Assembly (NCBI RefSeq): GCF_017526105.1
Contig: NZ_CP071839.1
Coordinates: forward strand, 2,284,501-2,348,500
DNA: 64,000 nt
Direction of reading: 5' to 3'
From: Streptomyces cyanogenus
GTDB taxonomy: Bacteria; Actinomycetota; Actinomycetes; Streptomycetales; Streptomycetaceae
Shown here: positions 25,925 through 35,775 of the stretch, piece by piece
How the letters are laid out: each line of letters begins with the position of its first letter
How positions within the stretch are numbered: the first letter of the stretch is position 1
Program-made: the position numbers and the translations under genes
Notes under the pieces: generated by a model
What the model was told of the DNA's origin: nothing
Database searches by the model: none
Seen by the model: the letters and a program-made list of their open reading frames with translations, nothing else

Positions 25925-27379
25925 ATGAACAAGACGATCAGGCGGGCGTCCGTCTTCGCGCTGCTGCTCGTGCTCGCCCTGCTGGTCAGGGCGACGTGGC
26001 TGCAGTTCTACGACGGCCAGGCCCTCGCGGACGACAACGACAACCGGCGGAACGCGATCGCGACCTACTCGCGGCCCCTCGGGAACATCATCGTGGCCGG
26101 AGAGGCGATCACCGGCTCGGCGCGGACGAAGGGAAGCGACCTCGCGTACAAGCGGACGTACAAGGACGGCAAGCTGTACGCGGCGGTGACGGGCTACGCC
26201 TCGCAGGCCTACGCCCCCACCCAGCTGGAGGGTGTCTACAAGGACCTGCTCAACGGCACGGACGACCGGCTGAGGACGGTGATGGACACCGTCACCGGGG
26301 AGCGGGCCGAGCCGGGCAACGTGCTCACGACGATCGACCCGGCCGTGCAGAAGGCGGCCTACCGCGCGCTGGGCGGCAACAAGGGCGCGGCCGTCGCGAT
26401 CGACCCGAAGACCGGCAGGATCCTCGCGATGGCGTCGACGCCGTCGTACGACCCCGCCTCACTCACCGACGCGAACACGGCCGGCACGGCCTGGAAGGCG
26501 CTCAACGCGGACAAGGACAAGCCGCTCACCAACCGCGCGCTGCGCCAGCCGCTGCCGCCGGGGTCGACGTTCAAGCTGGTCGTCGCGGCCGCCGCGCTGG
26601 AGGACGGGCTGTACAAGGACGTGGACCAGACCACCGACAGCCCCGATCCGTACATCCTGCCGGGCACGGTGCGCGAGCTGCCGAACGAGAGCAAGTCGGC
26701 ACCGTGCAAGAACGCCTCGATCCGGGTGGCACTGCGGTACTCGTGCAACAACGTGTTCGGTCACATGGCCGTCGAGCTGGGGCAGGACAAGGTCAGGGCC
26801 ATGGCCGAGAAGTTCGGCTTCGACGACGACAAGCAGGACGTGCCGGTGCGGGCCTACCCGAGCGTCTACCCCTCCGACATGGACAAGGCCCAGACGGCCC
26901 TGTCCGGCATCGGCCAGTTCGACGTCACGGCCACCCCTCTGCAGATGGCCATGGTCTCCGCGGTCATGGCCAACGACGGCAAGCTGGTGTCCCCGCACAT
27001 GGTGTCGCAGATCACCGACAGCGGCGGTGACGTGCTGAGGGACTACGACGACCACGCGGACGCGACGGAGATCGTCAGCTCCACCACGGCCGAACAGCTC
27101 CGGTCGGCCATGGAGACGGTGGTCAAGGACGGCACCGGTACGAACGCGCTGATCGACGGGGTGACCGTCGGCGGCAAGACCGGCACCGCGCAGCACGGCG
27201 AGAACAACAGCAAGACGCCGTACGCCTGGTTCACCTCCTACGGCAAGTCCGACAGCAACGGCAAGGAGGTGGCCGTCGCCGTGATGGTGGAGCAGTCGGA
27301 CGCGGCGCGGTCCGAGGTGAGCGGCAACGGGCTGGCGGCACCGGTCGCCAGGGCGATGATGCAGGCCGCGCTCAAGTAG
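25925..27379 (+). CDS. Penicillin-binding protein (class B-like transpeptidase, PbpA type)
   Basis: A 484-residue membrane-anchored D,D-transpeptidase. One N-terminal signal-anchor helix (VFALLLVLALLVRATWLQFY) is followed by a linker domain and a transpeptidase domain with SxxK in PPGSTFKLV (about residue 219), SxN in RYSCNNVFGH and KTG in GGKTGTAQHG (about residue 418). It cross-links peptidoglycan outside the membrane. The linker is shorter than in FtsI, as in the Streptomyces PbpA group. No FtsW/RodA partner is adjacent. Confidence 0.9.
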   Translation: MNKTIRRASVFALLLVLALLVRATWLQFYDGQALADDNDNRRNAIATYSRPLGNIIVAGEAITGSARTKGSDLAYKRTYKDGKLYAAVTGYASQAYAPTQLEGVYKDLLNGTDDRLRTVMDTVTGERAEPGNVLTTIDPAVQKAAYRALGGNKGAAVAIDPKTGRILAMASTPSYDPASLTDANTAGTAWKALNADKDKPLTNRALRQPLPPGSTFKLVVAAAALEDGLYKDVDQTTDSPDPYILPGTVRELPNESKSAPCKNASIRVALRYSCNNVFGHMAVELGQDKVRAMAEKFGFDDDKQDVPVRAYPSVYPSDMDKAQTALSGIGQFDVTATPLQMAMVSAVMANDGKLVSPHMVSQITDSGGDVLRDYDDHADATEIVSSTTAEQLRSAMETVVKDGTGTNALIDGVTVGGKTGTAQHGENNSKTPYAWFTSYGKSDSNGKEVAVAVMVEQSDAARSEVSGNGLAAPVARAMMQAALK

Positions 27380-27384
27380 CGTGC

Positions 27385-27418
27385 CGGAGGGGGCCGTTCA
27401 GCGAAACCGCCCCCTCCG
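27385..27418. terminator. Bidirectional hairpin between the PBP and purine permease genes
   Basis: CGGAGGGGGC (27385-27394) pairs perfectly with GCCCCCTCCG (27409-27418) over a 14-base loop, between two convergent stop codons. Confidence 0.7.
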
Positions 27419-27433
27419 CCTCCCCCGGCTGCC

Positions 27434-28831
27434 TCACCCGACTCCGAGGATCTGCTCCACGGGATCGATCGCGAAGTACACCAGGAACAGCGCCGACACC
27501 CCCCACAGCAGCCAGTTGACCTCCCGCGCCTTCCCCAGCACCGTCTTGATGACGACGTAGGACAGGAACCCTGCGCCGATGCCGTCGGTGATGGAGTACG
27601 TGAACGGCATCGCGGCGATGGTGAGGAACGCCGGGACGGCGATCTCGTACCGGTCCCAGTCGATGTGCTTGACGTGGGTCATCATCAGGAAGCCCACGGC
27701 GATCAGCGCGGGCGCCGCCGCCTGGAGCGGGACGATGGTGAGCAGCGGGGTGAGGAAGAGGGCGAGGCCGAAGAGGCCGCCGGTGACCAGGTTGGCGAAG
27801 CCGGTCCGGGCGCCCTCGCCGACGCCGGCCGCGGACTCGATGTAGGCGGTGTTGGAGGAGGCCGAGCCGACACCGCCGGCGACGGCCGCGGCGCCGTCGA
27901 TGAACAGCACCCGGCCGATGCCGGGCACCTGTCCCTCGTCGTCCAGCAGGCCGGCCTCCGCGGTGATGCCGACGATGGTGCCCATGGCGTCGAAGAAGTC
28001 CGACAGGACGAGGGTGAAGACCAGCAGGACGGCGGTGAGGACGCCGGCCTCGGCGAAGCCGCCGAACAGGCTGAAGTGACCGACCAGCCCGAAGTCCGGG
28101 GCCGCGACGATCCTGTCCGGGACCTCGGGCGTGGTCAGGCCCCAGCTCCTGATGTCGGCGACGGCGTCGATGACGATCGCGACGACGGTCGTCGTCACGA
28201 TGCTGATGAGGATCGCGCCCTTCACCTTCCGGGCGAGCAGCGCGATGGTGAGCAGCACGCCGAGACAGAAGACGAGCACCGGCCAGCCGGTGAGCCGGCC
28301 GTCGGCGCCGAGCTGGACCGGCACGGTGGTGTGGGCGGCGTCCGGTGTACGGCTGACGAAGCCGGCGTCCACGAAGCCGATGAAGGCGATGAACAGGCCG
28401 ATGCCGACGCCGATGGCCTGCTTCAGCTGCTGCGGGATCGCGTTCATGATGGCTTCCCGGAGGCCGGTGAGGACCAGGACGCAGATGACGAGGCCTTCGA
28501 GGACGACCAGGCCCATCGCGTCCGCCCAGCTCATCAGGGGGGCGAGCTGGAAGGCGACGACGGCGTTGAGGCCGAGGCCGGCGGCGATGGCGAGCGGCAG
28601 GTTCCCGCCGACGCCCATGGCCACCGTCATCACACAGGCCACCAGCGCGGTGGCGGTGACGAGTTGACCGGTGCCCAGGGCGTGGCCGTACTTGTCCTTC
28701 GCGCTGCCCAGGATGATCGGATTCAGGACAAGGATGTAGGCCATGGTGAAGAACGTGGCGAAGCCGCCGCGAATCTCGCGCCCGAGCGTGGATCCCCGCT
28801 CGGAGATCCTGAAGTACCGGTCGACGGACAT
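27434..28831 (-). CDS. NCS2 family purine permease (adenine/guanine/hypoxanthine, AzgA-like)
   Basis: A 465-residue transporter with about 12-14 membrane segments. Landmarks are TLGREIRGGFATFFTMAYIL at the start, LPLAIAAGLGLNAVVAF, DAMGTIVGITAEAGLL and AAVAGGVGSASSNTAYIESA, all typical of AzgA-type H+/purine symporters. The ATG at 28831 follows GGGTGGGACC and begins the conserved region; a longer upstream frame is not supported. No purine riboswitch fold was seen in the leader. Confidence 0.88.
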   Translation of the reverse strand: MSVDRYFRISERGSTLGREIRGGFATFFTMAYILVLNPIILGSAKDKYGHALGTGQLVTATALVACVMTVAMGVGGNLPLAIAAGLGLNAVVAFQLAPLMSWADAMGLVVLEGLVICVLVLTGLREAIMNAIPQQLKQAIGVGIGLFIAFIGFVDAGFVSRTPDAAHTTVPVQLGADGRLTGWPVLVFCLGVLLTIALLARKVKGAILISIVTTTVVAIVIDAVADIRSWGLTTPEVPDRIVAAPDFGLVGHFSLFGGFAEAGVLTAVLLVFTLVLSDFFDAMGTIVGITAEAGLLDDEGQVPGIGRVLFIDGAAAVAGGVGSASSNTAYIESAAGVGEGARTGFANLVTGGLFGLALFLTPLLTIVPLQAAAPALIAVGFLMMTHVKHIDWDRYEIAVPAFLTIAAMPFTYSITDGIGAGFLSYVVIKTVLGKAREVNWLLWGVSALFLVYFAIDPVEQILGVG

Positions 28832-28946
28832 GGTCCCACCCCTTGTCACCTGATGATCAGTGTGCGGATGCCGGCTGGATTCTTCCCTCGTCGAACCCGA
28901 TTCAGGTTTTCTCCGTGTTACGTCGACGGGTTCGGTCGGAGGAACT

Positions 28947-29100
28947 GTGAAGGGCGGATTCGTCGGCTGCACGTGGACGCTGAAGGAAGGGCACACGGTG
29001 CCGGCGGGGCAGTGGGTGTTCGCCGGACAGTACGGCCCCCGCCACGGCACGGTGCTGCCGGTGACGGGGGCCGAGTACGAGCGGCTGCTCAGATCGTACG
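28947..29100 (+). pseudogene. Possible fragment of a small unknown protein gene
   Basis: A GTG at 28947 follows GGAGGA (28938-28943) and opens a frame reading VKGGFVGCTWTLKEGHTVP, then GQWVFAGQYGPRHGTVLPVT and GAEYERLLRSYGQ. The composition looks protein-like up to about 29095. The frame then runs without a stop into the antisense of the acid phosphatase, so the natural 3' end seems to be lost. I do not recognise the family. It may also be a chance frame. Confidence 0.3.
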
Positions 29101-29108
29101 GACAGCGC

Positions 29109-29906
29109 TCAGCCGACGAAGTACGTCGGGTTCGGCAGCTTGTACGTGCGGTTCGCGTAACCGCCCTCCAGGTCCGAGTACTGGTCGCCGAAGTTGGCGA
29201 TGATCTCGTAGCCCAGGTCGTCCTCGATGTGCTTGCGCGTCCCGGACTTGTACTGCACGGTCGTGCAGTTCCAGGCACCCGCGGTGGCGCAGTCCTTCAG
29301 GTAGGCCGGCGGGTTGGCCTTGTCCTTGAGGAACATGTGGTCGGCGTCGAGGTTCACGTCGGCGCCGACCTTCTTCAGGTTCTGCACGGCGGCGGTGCGC
29401 TGGGCCTCGCTCAGACCGGAGTTGTAGAAGACCTCGACGCCCTTGGACTCGGCGTACCGGACCAGCTCGGGGCTGCCGAAGACGGCCGGGCGGTCGGCCT
29501 TGTTCACGTAGTCGTTCCACGTGGTGGAGTTGTACGTGTAGTTGGTGCGCTTCTCGTAGTCGAGGCTGAGCAGCAGCGTGTCGTCGATGTCGAAGACGAC
29601 GGCCGGCTTCTGCCCCTTGTGCAGCGCCTTGCGGGCCGCCTTGTCGATGTAGCGCTTGGCGCCGGCGTCGAGGTGCGCCAGGTCCTTGGCGTACGGGCTG
29701 TCCGGGGACGCCTGGTAGACGCCGTTGCTGTCGGCGGTCGTGCCGTAGTAGGTGTCGATGTCCTTCACCAGGACGCCTATGTTGTACGGCTCGTGGGTGG
29801 AGTTCGCCGTCGACTGACCGGCGGTGGCCGCGCCCGCGCCGTACAGCGCCGCACCGGCGACGAGGCAGGCGGCACCGGCAGCGACCGCCTTGAGGGACTT
29901 CCGCAT
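29109..29906 (-). CDS. Secreted HAD-type acid phosphatase (class B/plant VSP-like)
   Basis: A 265-residue protein with a signal peptide (about residues 1-30). The HAD nucleophile motif DIDDTLLLSLDYEK (about residue 105) is followed by YNSGLSEAQRTAAV and a C-terminal NFGDQYSDLEGGY with the Mg2+-binding acidic residues. This matches acid phosphatase family PF03767. It should release phosphate from organic esters outside the cell. No PHO box was recognised in its short leader. Confidence 0.87.
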   Translation of the reverse strand: MRKSLKAVAAGAACLVAGAALYGAGAATAGQSTANSTHEPYNIGVLVKDIDTYYGTTADSNGVYQASPDSPYAKDLAHLDAGAKRYIDKAARKALHKGQKPAVVFDIDDTLLLSLDYEKRTNYTYNSTTWNDYVNKADRPAVFGSPELVRYAESKGVEVFYNSGLSEAQRTAAVQNLKKVGADVNLDADHMFLKDKANPPAYLKDCATAGAWNCTTVQYKSGTRKHIEDDLGYEIIANFGDQYSDLEGGYANRTYKLPNPTYFVG

Positions 29907-30118
29907 GGATTCTCCGGATCTGGTGGATGAGAGTGATGTACCAGGTCACCGACTGTCTACGCGCATCACACACGCAGAGCGAGCCCTGTTACCCGATCGA
30001 TACGCACACCGTGCCGCACGCCCACCCGGAGCATTACCGTCCGATTGCCTCCGCCTGACGCTCCCTTGACGCGGTGGCCCTATGGTCGGATACCGCGACT
30101 GCGAACGGGGGTTCACCG

Positions 30119-30484
30119 GTGGGCGACGGCAAGGTGCCCGGCAAGGTCCTGGACATCAAGACCGCCGACATCAAGGCGGCGGCTCCGGCCTTCCATCAGG
30201 GGGCCATCGATCTGAGCAAGGCGCTGACCACGCTGATCCAGACACTGGACGGCCTGGGTGAGCCCTGGGGCCACGATGAGCAGGGCGACAAGTTCGGCGG
30301 TGCCTACAAGCCGCAGCAGAAGAAGATCGAGAGTGCGGCGGGCATCCTGGTGCTCGGTCTGACGAGCATTCACGAGGCGATGGTGGACCTGTCGGACGGG
30401 CACGTGGACAACGACCAGCTCGTCGCCGGGATGTTCACGCGAGTGAAGACCGACAAGCAGAGCGACGGTGCCGGTGAGCGTTGA
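30119..30484 (+). CDS. WXG100-like small helical partner of the RHS toxin
   Basis: A 121-residue protein predicted to be largely helical, with GEPWGHDEQG in a central turn, resembling WXG100/ESX-type secretion partners. The GTG at 30119 is chosen for its upstream GGGGG and start of conserved sequence; an upstream start at 30074 is possible. Its 3' end overlaps the RHS gene start by up to 17 bases, so it is coupled to it and may escort the toxin to a type VII-like exporter. That role is inference. Confidence 0.65.
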   Translation: MGDGKVPGKVLDIKTADIKAAAPAFHQGAIDLSKALTTLIQTLDGLGEPWGHDEQGDKFGGAYKPQQKKIESAAGILVLGLTSIHEAMVDLSDGHVDNDQLVAGMFTRVKTDKQSDGAGER

Positions 30485-33400
30485 GGACACAGCCCGCCAC
30501 ATCCTTCTGAAGCTGGGTCTGTGGTGGCCGGAGGCGGACTCCGGCAAGTTGAGGGACGCGGCGAAGGCCTGGCGGGCCTTCGCCGATTCGGTGGACGACG
30601 TGCGCGCTCCGGTGCACCGCAGTGCGTCCTCGATCATCCACCACAACACCGGTGAGTCGATCGAGGCGTTCGAGAAGTTCTGGGGCCGCTATGCCAAGGA
30701 CCAGGACGGCGGCTGGCTGAGCGATCTGGCGAAGTCGTCGCGGGAGATGGCCAAGGCGCTGGAGAAGTTCGCCGACGCCATCGACGATGCGATCAACAAG
30801 CTCTGGACGCAGATCGGCATCGACGCGGCCGTGATCGCGGGCGGAGTGACGCTGGCCTTCTTCACCGCGGGCCTGGCCTCCGGGGCGGCGGTCGCGGCGG
30901 CGGACGCGGTCATCGAGTTCGGCGCCACCATGGGCATCGCGGTCACCACGACGGTGGCCGAGATCGCCGCGGGCACCCTGGTCGCCGCCGCGTTCGGCGG
31001 GGTCGAGTCGGTCGCCGTCGACCTCGCCGTGGCCCAGCCGTTGAAGATGGTGACCGGCCTGCAGGACGGCTTCAGCCTGGACGAGGTCAACCAGGCCGCC
31101 AAGGACGGCATGATCTTCGGTGGCGCGCTGGGCGCGGGCGGCGGCCTGCTGAAGGCGAGCATGGAAGGCGGGCTCGCCGACACCACCCCGCTGCTGCTGC
31201 GCCCGCCCTCCCTGCGCCCGGACCTGGTGGAGCTGGGCCCGGCGGCCCGCAACGCCGAGCGCACCCCGTGTGTGGGCGAGCCGATCGACGTGGCGAGCGG
31301 CGCGATGCTGATGACGCAGACGGACCTGTCCCTGCCCGCCAGCCTGCCCCTGGAGTTCACCCGCACCCACCTGTCCTCCTACCGGGGCGGGGTCTGTTTC
31401 GGCCCGACCTGGATCTCCACCCTGGACGAGTGCCTCCAGATCGACGGCGAGGGCGTCGTCTTCGCCGCGGCCGACGGCATGCGCCTGGTCTACCCGGTAC
31501 CGGAACCCGGCGTGCCCGCGATGCCGGTCAAGGGCCCGCGCTGGCCGCTGGAGTGGGACGGCAAACCGGACGGCGCGATGACGGTCACCGACCCCGCGAC
31601 CGGCGTGGTCCGTACCTTCGCCGCCCCCGTCCCCTCCCCGTCCTTCGGCGTCTTCCACCTGGCCCTGGACTCCTGGTCCGACCGCAACGGCAACCGCATC
31701 GACGTCGAACGCGACGACGAGGGCATCCCCTTCGGCATCCGCCACTGCGGCGGCTACTACGTCGCCGTCGACACCCAGGGCCCCCGCATCACCGCCCTGC
31801 GCCTGCTGGACGACCCGCCCTCCCGCTACCACCCCTCCACCGCGCCCGACGAGGGCACGGTCGTGATGCGCTACGGCTACGACAGCGCCGGCAACCTCAC
31901 CGAGGTCATCAACTCCAGCGGCGAGCCCCTGCGTTTCACCTACGACACCCAGGGCCGCGTCACCCGCTGGACCGACCGCAACGGCACCTGGTTCTCCTAC
32001 ACCTACGACGACCGCGGCCGCGTGACCCGCACCGAAGGCATCGACGGCATCCTCTCCGGAACCCTCACCTACGACGACACGGAACGCACCACCACCTACA
32101 CCGACTCCCAAGGCCACGTCTCCGTCCACCGCTACAACGCCGACGGGCTGGTGGTGGAGGAGACGGACCCGCTCGGGCACGTCACCCGCACGGAGTGGGA
32201 CGAGTACGGCGCCAAGCCACTGGCGGTCACCGACGCCCTGGGTCACACCACCCGATGCGCCTACGACGGCGCCGGCAACCTGGTCGGGCTCACCCTGCCG
32301 GACGGCTCGCAGGCCCGGGCCGCGTACAACGCGCTCGGACTGCCGACCGAGGTGATCGAGCCGGGCGGCGCCCTCTGGCGGCACACCTATGACGAGCGGG
32401 GCAACCTCCTTTCGACCGTCGACCCCACGGGGGCCGAGACCCGGTACACACACGACGAGGCGGGCCGCCCGACCACGATCACCGACGCCCTCGGCCACAC
32501 CCGCACGGTCGTCCACGACGACGCAGGCCTGCCCCTCGCCCTCACGGACGAACTGGGCCACACGACGACGATCCGGCGGGACGCCTTCGGTCGCGTGACC
32601 GAGGTGACCGATCCTCTCGGTCACACCACCCGCCTGGGCTGGACGACGGACGGCAGACCTGCCTGGCGCGAATCAGCCGACGGCACACGGGAGTCGTGGA
32701 CCTGGGACGCCGAGGGCAATCTGCTCACCCACACGGACCCCGCCGGGAACACGACCCACCACACGGTGACGTATTTCGACGTACCCGCCACCCGAACGGA
32801 TCCGGACGGCGCCCACTACGCGTTCACCTACGACACGGAACTGCGCCTGACAGGAGTCACCAACCCGCAGGGCCGTTCATGGACCTACACGTACGACGAG
32901 GCGGGCCGTCTGACGGCCGAGACGGACTTCAACGGCCGCACGCTCACGTACACCCACGACGCGGCGGGCCGACTAGCCTCCCGTACGAACGGGGCCGGGG
33001 AAAGCCTTCGTTTCACGCGGGACGCGGTGGGCCGCGTGGTGGAACAGCACGACGAGGCCGGCGGCGGCATCACCACATACAGCTACGGGCCCGACCGCAG
33101 GCTGGCGCACGCTGCCAACGCCGGCACCGAGGTGTCGTTGGAACGGGACCCGATGGGCCGGGTCGTGGCGGAGACCGTCAACGGCCGCAGGATCAGCTAC
33201 GCGTACGACGCCCTCGGACGTCGTTCCCGGCGTACGGCCCCGTCCGGGCTGGTCTCCGAGTGGACGTACGACGCCACGGGACGAGCCACCGCGCTCCACA
33301 CGGCGGACCACACCCTCACCTTCTCGTACGACAAGGCGGGTCGCGAGACCGAGCGACGGCTCGGGGACGACGTCACCCTCCTCCAGCGGTGGAGTGCGGC

Positions 33401-34781
33401 CGGCCGGCTGACCGAGCAGTCGCTGACCGTGCTCGCCGGCGCCGTGGGGGCGAACCGTCTGCTCCAGCACCGTGGCTATGCCTACCGCGCCGACGGCCAC
33501 ATCACGGAGATCCGCGAGTTGACGTCTGGCACCCGCCGCTTCGACCTCGACGCCGTTGGCCGGGTCACGGGCGTGCGTGCCCATGGCTGGGCGGAAACCT
33601 ACGCGTACGACGCGGCGGGCAATCCGGTCCGGGCAGACTCACCGGGACTCGGTGTCTCCGGTGAGCGCAGGTTCGACGGCACCCTGATCCGCCGTGCCGG
33701 CCACACCGTCTACGAGCACGACGCCCAGGGCCGCCTTGTCCGCAAGAAGCGCAATCTGCTCAACGGTCAGCAGCGCGTCTGGTCCTACGCATGGAACGCG
33801 GAGGACCGGCTGACCGAGGCGGTCAGTCCCGATGGCGACCGATGGTGCTACGTCTATGACCCGTTCGGACGCCGGGTCTCCAAGCATCGTGTGGCCGAGG
33901 ACGGGTCCGCGTGCGACCGGACCGACTTCTCCTGGGACGACACCCGGCTGGCCGAGCAGACCGCTCCCGGCGGCACGGTGACCACCTGGGAGTTCGCTCC
34001 GGACACCGACCGCCCTGTGGCTCAGATCGACCACGAACCGACAGAGCACGAGGCGAAAGGTTCGTTCCTCGCCCGGCTGGCCGAGGAGACCACGGCCGCA
34101 CAGCGGACCCGGTTCCACACCGTCGTGACCGACGTCGTGGGGACGCCCACCGAACTGGTCGCACCGGACGGTCGCCTGGCATGGCAGCGCCGGACCACGG
34201 TGTGGGGTGCGCCGTTCCCGGCACCGCCGGACGACGAGGCGTCCGTGGATTGCCCGCTGCGTTTTCCCGGCCAGTACGCGGACCCCGAAACCGGCCTCCA
34301 CTACAACGTCTTCCGGTATTTCGACCCGGAGACCGGAGGCTTCGTCTCGGCCGACCCACTCGGTCTCGATCCGTACCCGAACCCGTACGCATACGGCCCG
34401 AACCCGTTCACCTGGCTCGATCCCCTCGGGCTGGCGTGCAAGAAGATCCCCACCGACGACCTCAACTGGAACACGCGCAGTCGGCCGACCTTCGGCCACA
34501 CCTTCAGCGAGCACGGAGCCGGCGCGAAGAACACGAAGAGCCTTACCGACCGGGCACGCAGCACGGGAAATCAGCAGGGACAATGGCTGGACAACGACAA
34601 GGCCCTGGAATTCCTGAAGACACACCACGACCCCAACGGAGGGGTACGCGAGGTGGAACTGCCGCCGGGGATGGGGCAGGTCATCATGCCGGACGGAACG
34701 ATAGTCGAGGCCAACTACGCCAGACTGGTCCCCAAACCCGATGGTTCCTACAAAACGGCTTTTCCGATCCTGAAGAAGTGA
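30468..34781 (+). CDS. RHS/YD-repeat polymorphic toxin with C-terminal toxin domain
   Basis: A 1,437-residue protein (GTG 30468; GTG 30474 equally possible). Residues 1-130 are helical; about 125-160 are hydrophobic. A DUF6531-type entry (GEPIDVASGAMLMTQTDLSL) lies near residue 265. Many YD repeats (e.g. YDSAGNLTEV, YDTQGRVTRW, YDDRGRVTRT) fill about 465-1230 and should build a cocoon. The RHS core ends with YFDPETGGFVSADPLG and WLDPLGL. The variable toxin tail (about residues 1325-1437) contains GHTFSEHG, QGQWLDNDKALEF and MPDGTIVEANYARLV; it resembles the small RNase-type tails seen in contact-dependent toxins, but the exact family is uncertain. Immunity gene follows with a 4-base overlap. 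Confidence 0.88.
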   Translation: MPVSVEDTARHILLKLGLWWPEADSGKLRDAAKAWRAFADSVDDVRAPVHRSASSIIHHNTGESIEAFEKFWGRYAKDQDGGWLSDLAKSSREMAKALEKFADAIDDAINKLWTQIGIDAAVIAGGVTLAFFTAGLASGAAVAAADAVIEFGATMGIAVTTTVAEIAAGTLVAAAFGGVESVAVDLAVAQPLKMVTGLQDGFSLDEVNQAAKDGMIFGGALGAGGGLLKASMEGGLADTTPLLLRPPSLRPDLVELGPAARNAERTPCVGEPIDVASGAMLMTQTDLSLPASLPLEFTRTHLSSYRGGVCFGPTWISTLDECLQIDGEGVVFAAADGMRLVYPVPEPGVPAMPVKGPRWPLEWDGKPDGAMTVTDPATGVVRTFAAPVPSPSFGVFHLALDSWSDRNGNRIDVERDDEGIPFGIRHCGGYYVAVDTQGPRITALRLLDDPPSRYHPSTAPDEGTVVMRYGYDSAGNLTEVINSSGEPLRFTYDTQGRVTRWTDRNGTWFSYTYDDRGRVTRTEGIDGILSGTLTYDDTERTTTYTDSQGHVSVHRYNADGLVVEETDPLGHVTRTEWDEYGAKPLAVTDALGHTTRCAYDGAGNLVGLTLPDGSQARAAYNALGLPTEVIEPGGALWRHTYDERGNLLSTVDPTGAETRYTHDEAGRPTTITDALGHTRTVVHDDAGLPLALTDELGHTTTIRRDAFGRVTEVTDPLGHTTRLGWTTDGRPAWRESADGTRESWTWDAEGNLLTHTDPAGNTTHHTVTYFDVPATRTDPDGAHYAFTYDTELRLTGVTNPQGRSWTYTYDEAGRLTAETDFNGRTLTYTHDAAGRLASRTNGAGESLRFTRDAVGRVVEQHDEAGGGITTYSYGPDRRLAHAANAGTEVSLERDPMGRVVAETVNGRRISYAYDALGRRSRRTAPSGLVSEWTYDATGRATALHTADHTLTFSYDKAGRETERRLGDDVTLLQRWSAAGRLTEQSLTVLAGAVGANRLLQHRGYAYRADGHITEIRELTSGTRRFDLDAVGRVTGVRAHGWAETYAYDAAGNPVRADSPGLGVSGERRFDGTLIRRAGHTVYEHDAQGRLVRKKRNLLNGQQRVWSYAWNAEDRLTEAVSPDGDRWCYVYDPFGRRVSKHRVAEDGSACDRTDFSWDDTRLAEQTAPGGTVTTWEFAPDTDRPVAQIDHEPTEHEAKGSFLARLAEETTAAQRTRFHTVVTDVVGTPTELVAPDGRLAWQRRTTVWGAPFPAPPDDEASVDCPLRFPGQYADPETGLHYNVFRYFDPETGGFVSADPLGLDPYPNPYAYGPNPFTWLDPLGLACKKIPTDDLNWNTRSRPTFGHTFSEHGAGAKNTKSLTDRARSTGNQQGQWLDNDKALEFLKTHHDPNGGVREVELPPGMGQVIMPDGTIVEANYARLVPKPDGSYKTAFPILKK

Positions 34782-35269
34782 GCAGCTCCGTGCTATTTCG
34801 CATGACGGTGTCCCCGCCCACCTCCGGGGCCCCGGTGACACACGACCTCGATCTTGCCGAGGACTATGAATCGCTGGTCATGGATGCCTGTGAGCTTCTG
34901 GCCGAGACGGACTGCCGCTTCCATGTATCGGGGTTCGGCCAGGACGCATGGCCCGTGGACATCTCCTACGACCTTTCCTCGGTCATCGAGCAACTCCCGC
35001 AGGCACGGACGGCCCTTGGCCGGAAGGAGCGAGCACTGATCGACTTCTACGGCCAGGGGGTCGAACGTGTCATCAGCTTCCACCCGGTCGGCGAACAGGT
35101 CACCATGACCTGCACGACCCGGACCGACTGGATCCCCGACCCGGCGACCGAGACAGCCTCTCTTCCGGACGTCGAGGACATGCTGGCGGCGCTGGCCCAC
35201 GACTTCCGGCGCGCACTGGACCGTGCCTGCCCGGACATTGCCGCACGGGAACCCTTTGCCCAATGGTGA
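34778..35269 (+). CDS. Probable immunity protein for the RHS toxin
   Basis: A 163-residue soluble acidic protein starting at a GTG that overlaps the RHS stop (GTGA). No family is recognised. The segment YESLVMDACELLAETDCRFH and a long C-terminal helix (DVEDMLAALAHDFRRALDRA) are visible. Immediate coupling to a toxin C-terminus is the hallmark of a cognate immunity gene; the assignment rests on this position. Its own stop overlaps another possible GTG start. Confidence 0.65.
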   Translation: MSSSVLFRMTVSPPTSGAPVTHDLDLAEDYESLVMDACELLAETDCRFHVSGFGQDAWPVDISYDLSSVIEQLPQARTALGRKERALIDFYGQGVERVISFHPVGEQVTMTCTTRTDWIPDPATETASLPDVEDMLAALAHDFRRALDRACPDIAAREPFAQW

Positions 35270-35331
35270 ACAGCCGAATGGCCGCCGCCGTCACCGCGTT
35301 CCGCCCCCCCCCTCGCGCCGGGCGGCACCGC

Positions 35332-35733
35332 ATGAATTCCCCGATCCCGGCTGGAGGGGGAGCGCGGGGCCGCCCTGCTACCAGACCGCTGTCCCCCCTC
35401 GAACAGCGCGTCCTCGCCAAGCTCCTCTCGGCGGAGTTCCCGGGCGCGCAGGAGCTGAGGAACCAGCTGGCGCACACCCGTGTCACCCGTCCCTGGGGGA
35501 GCGAGTCCCCGAGCGTCGATCTGGACGTGCCGCCCGGGGTCCCGGAAGCACGAATCGACGACGGCATCGTTCCGGCCACCGGCACGGTCATGGACGACGC
35601 AGGCGAGCTGTTCGGCGAACTGCTCCTCTGGGTGAGCGGCGGCAGGCTCTCGGCCCTGGAGTTCTCGTGGTACGGCGACACCGCTCCGACGGAACTCCCC
35701 GATCCGGACCTCGTCACCGTGTCGGTGCAGTGA
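35332..35733 (+). CDS. Small protein of unknown function in the toxin island
   Basis: About 133 residues from ATG 35332. The conserved-looking part begins RPLSPLEQRVLAKLLSAEFP and continues with GAQELRNQL and GELLLWVSGGRLSALEFSW, ending LPDPDLVTVSVQ. A GTG at 35266 would overlap the preceding stop but adds a low-complexity stretch across a run of C, so ATG 35332 is preferred. Such proteins often accompany RHS or immunity genes. Function unknown. Confidence 0.6.
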   Translation: MNSPIPAGGGARGRPATRPLSPLEQRVLAKLLSAEFPGAQELRNQLAHTRVTRPWGSESPSVDLDVPPGVPEARIDDGIVPATGTVMDDAGELFGELLLWVSGGRLSALEFSWYGDTAPTELPDPDLVTVSVQ

Positions 35734-35775
35734 GGCACCGCGTGCGTGCGCGGTGAGGCAGAGAGGCTCACGGGC

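Noticed and set aside
27434..29278. 614-codon version of the purine permease
   Set aside because: The extra 149 residues are low-complexity Thr/Ser/Arg-rich antisense of other sequence; family alignment begins at ATG 28831.
28860..29930. 356-codon plus-strand frame across the acid phosphatase
   Set aside because: Only the first 50 or so codons after 28947 look protein-like; the rest is antisense of a clear HAD phosphatase.
30435..32624. 729-codon open frame antisense to the RHS gene
   Set aside because: Its composition is that of antisense high-GC coding sequence (VGVGVGGGAFRVVVG-like runs); the plus strand encodes clear YD repeats.
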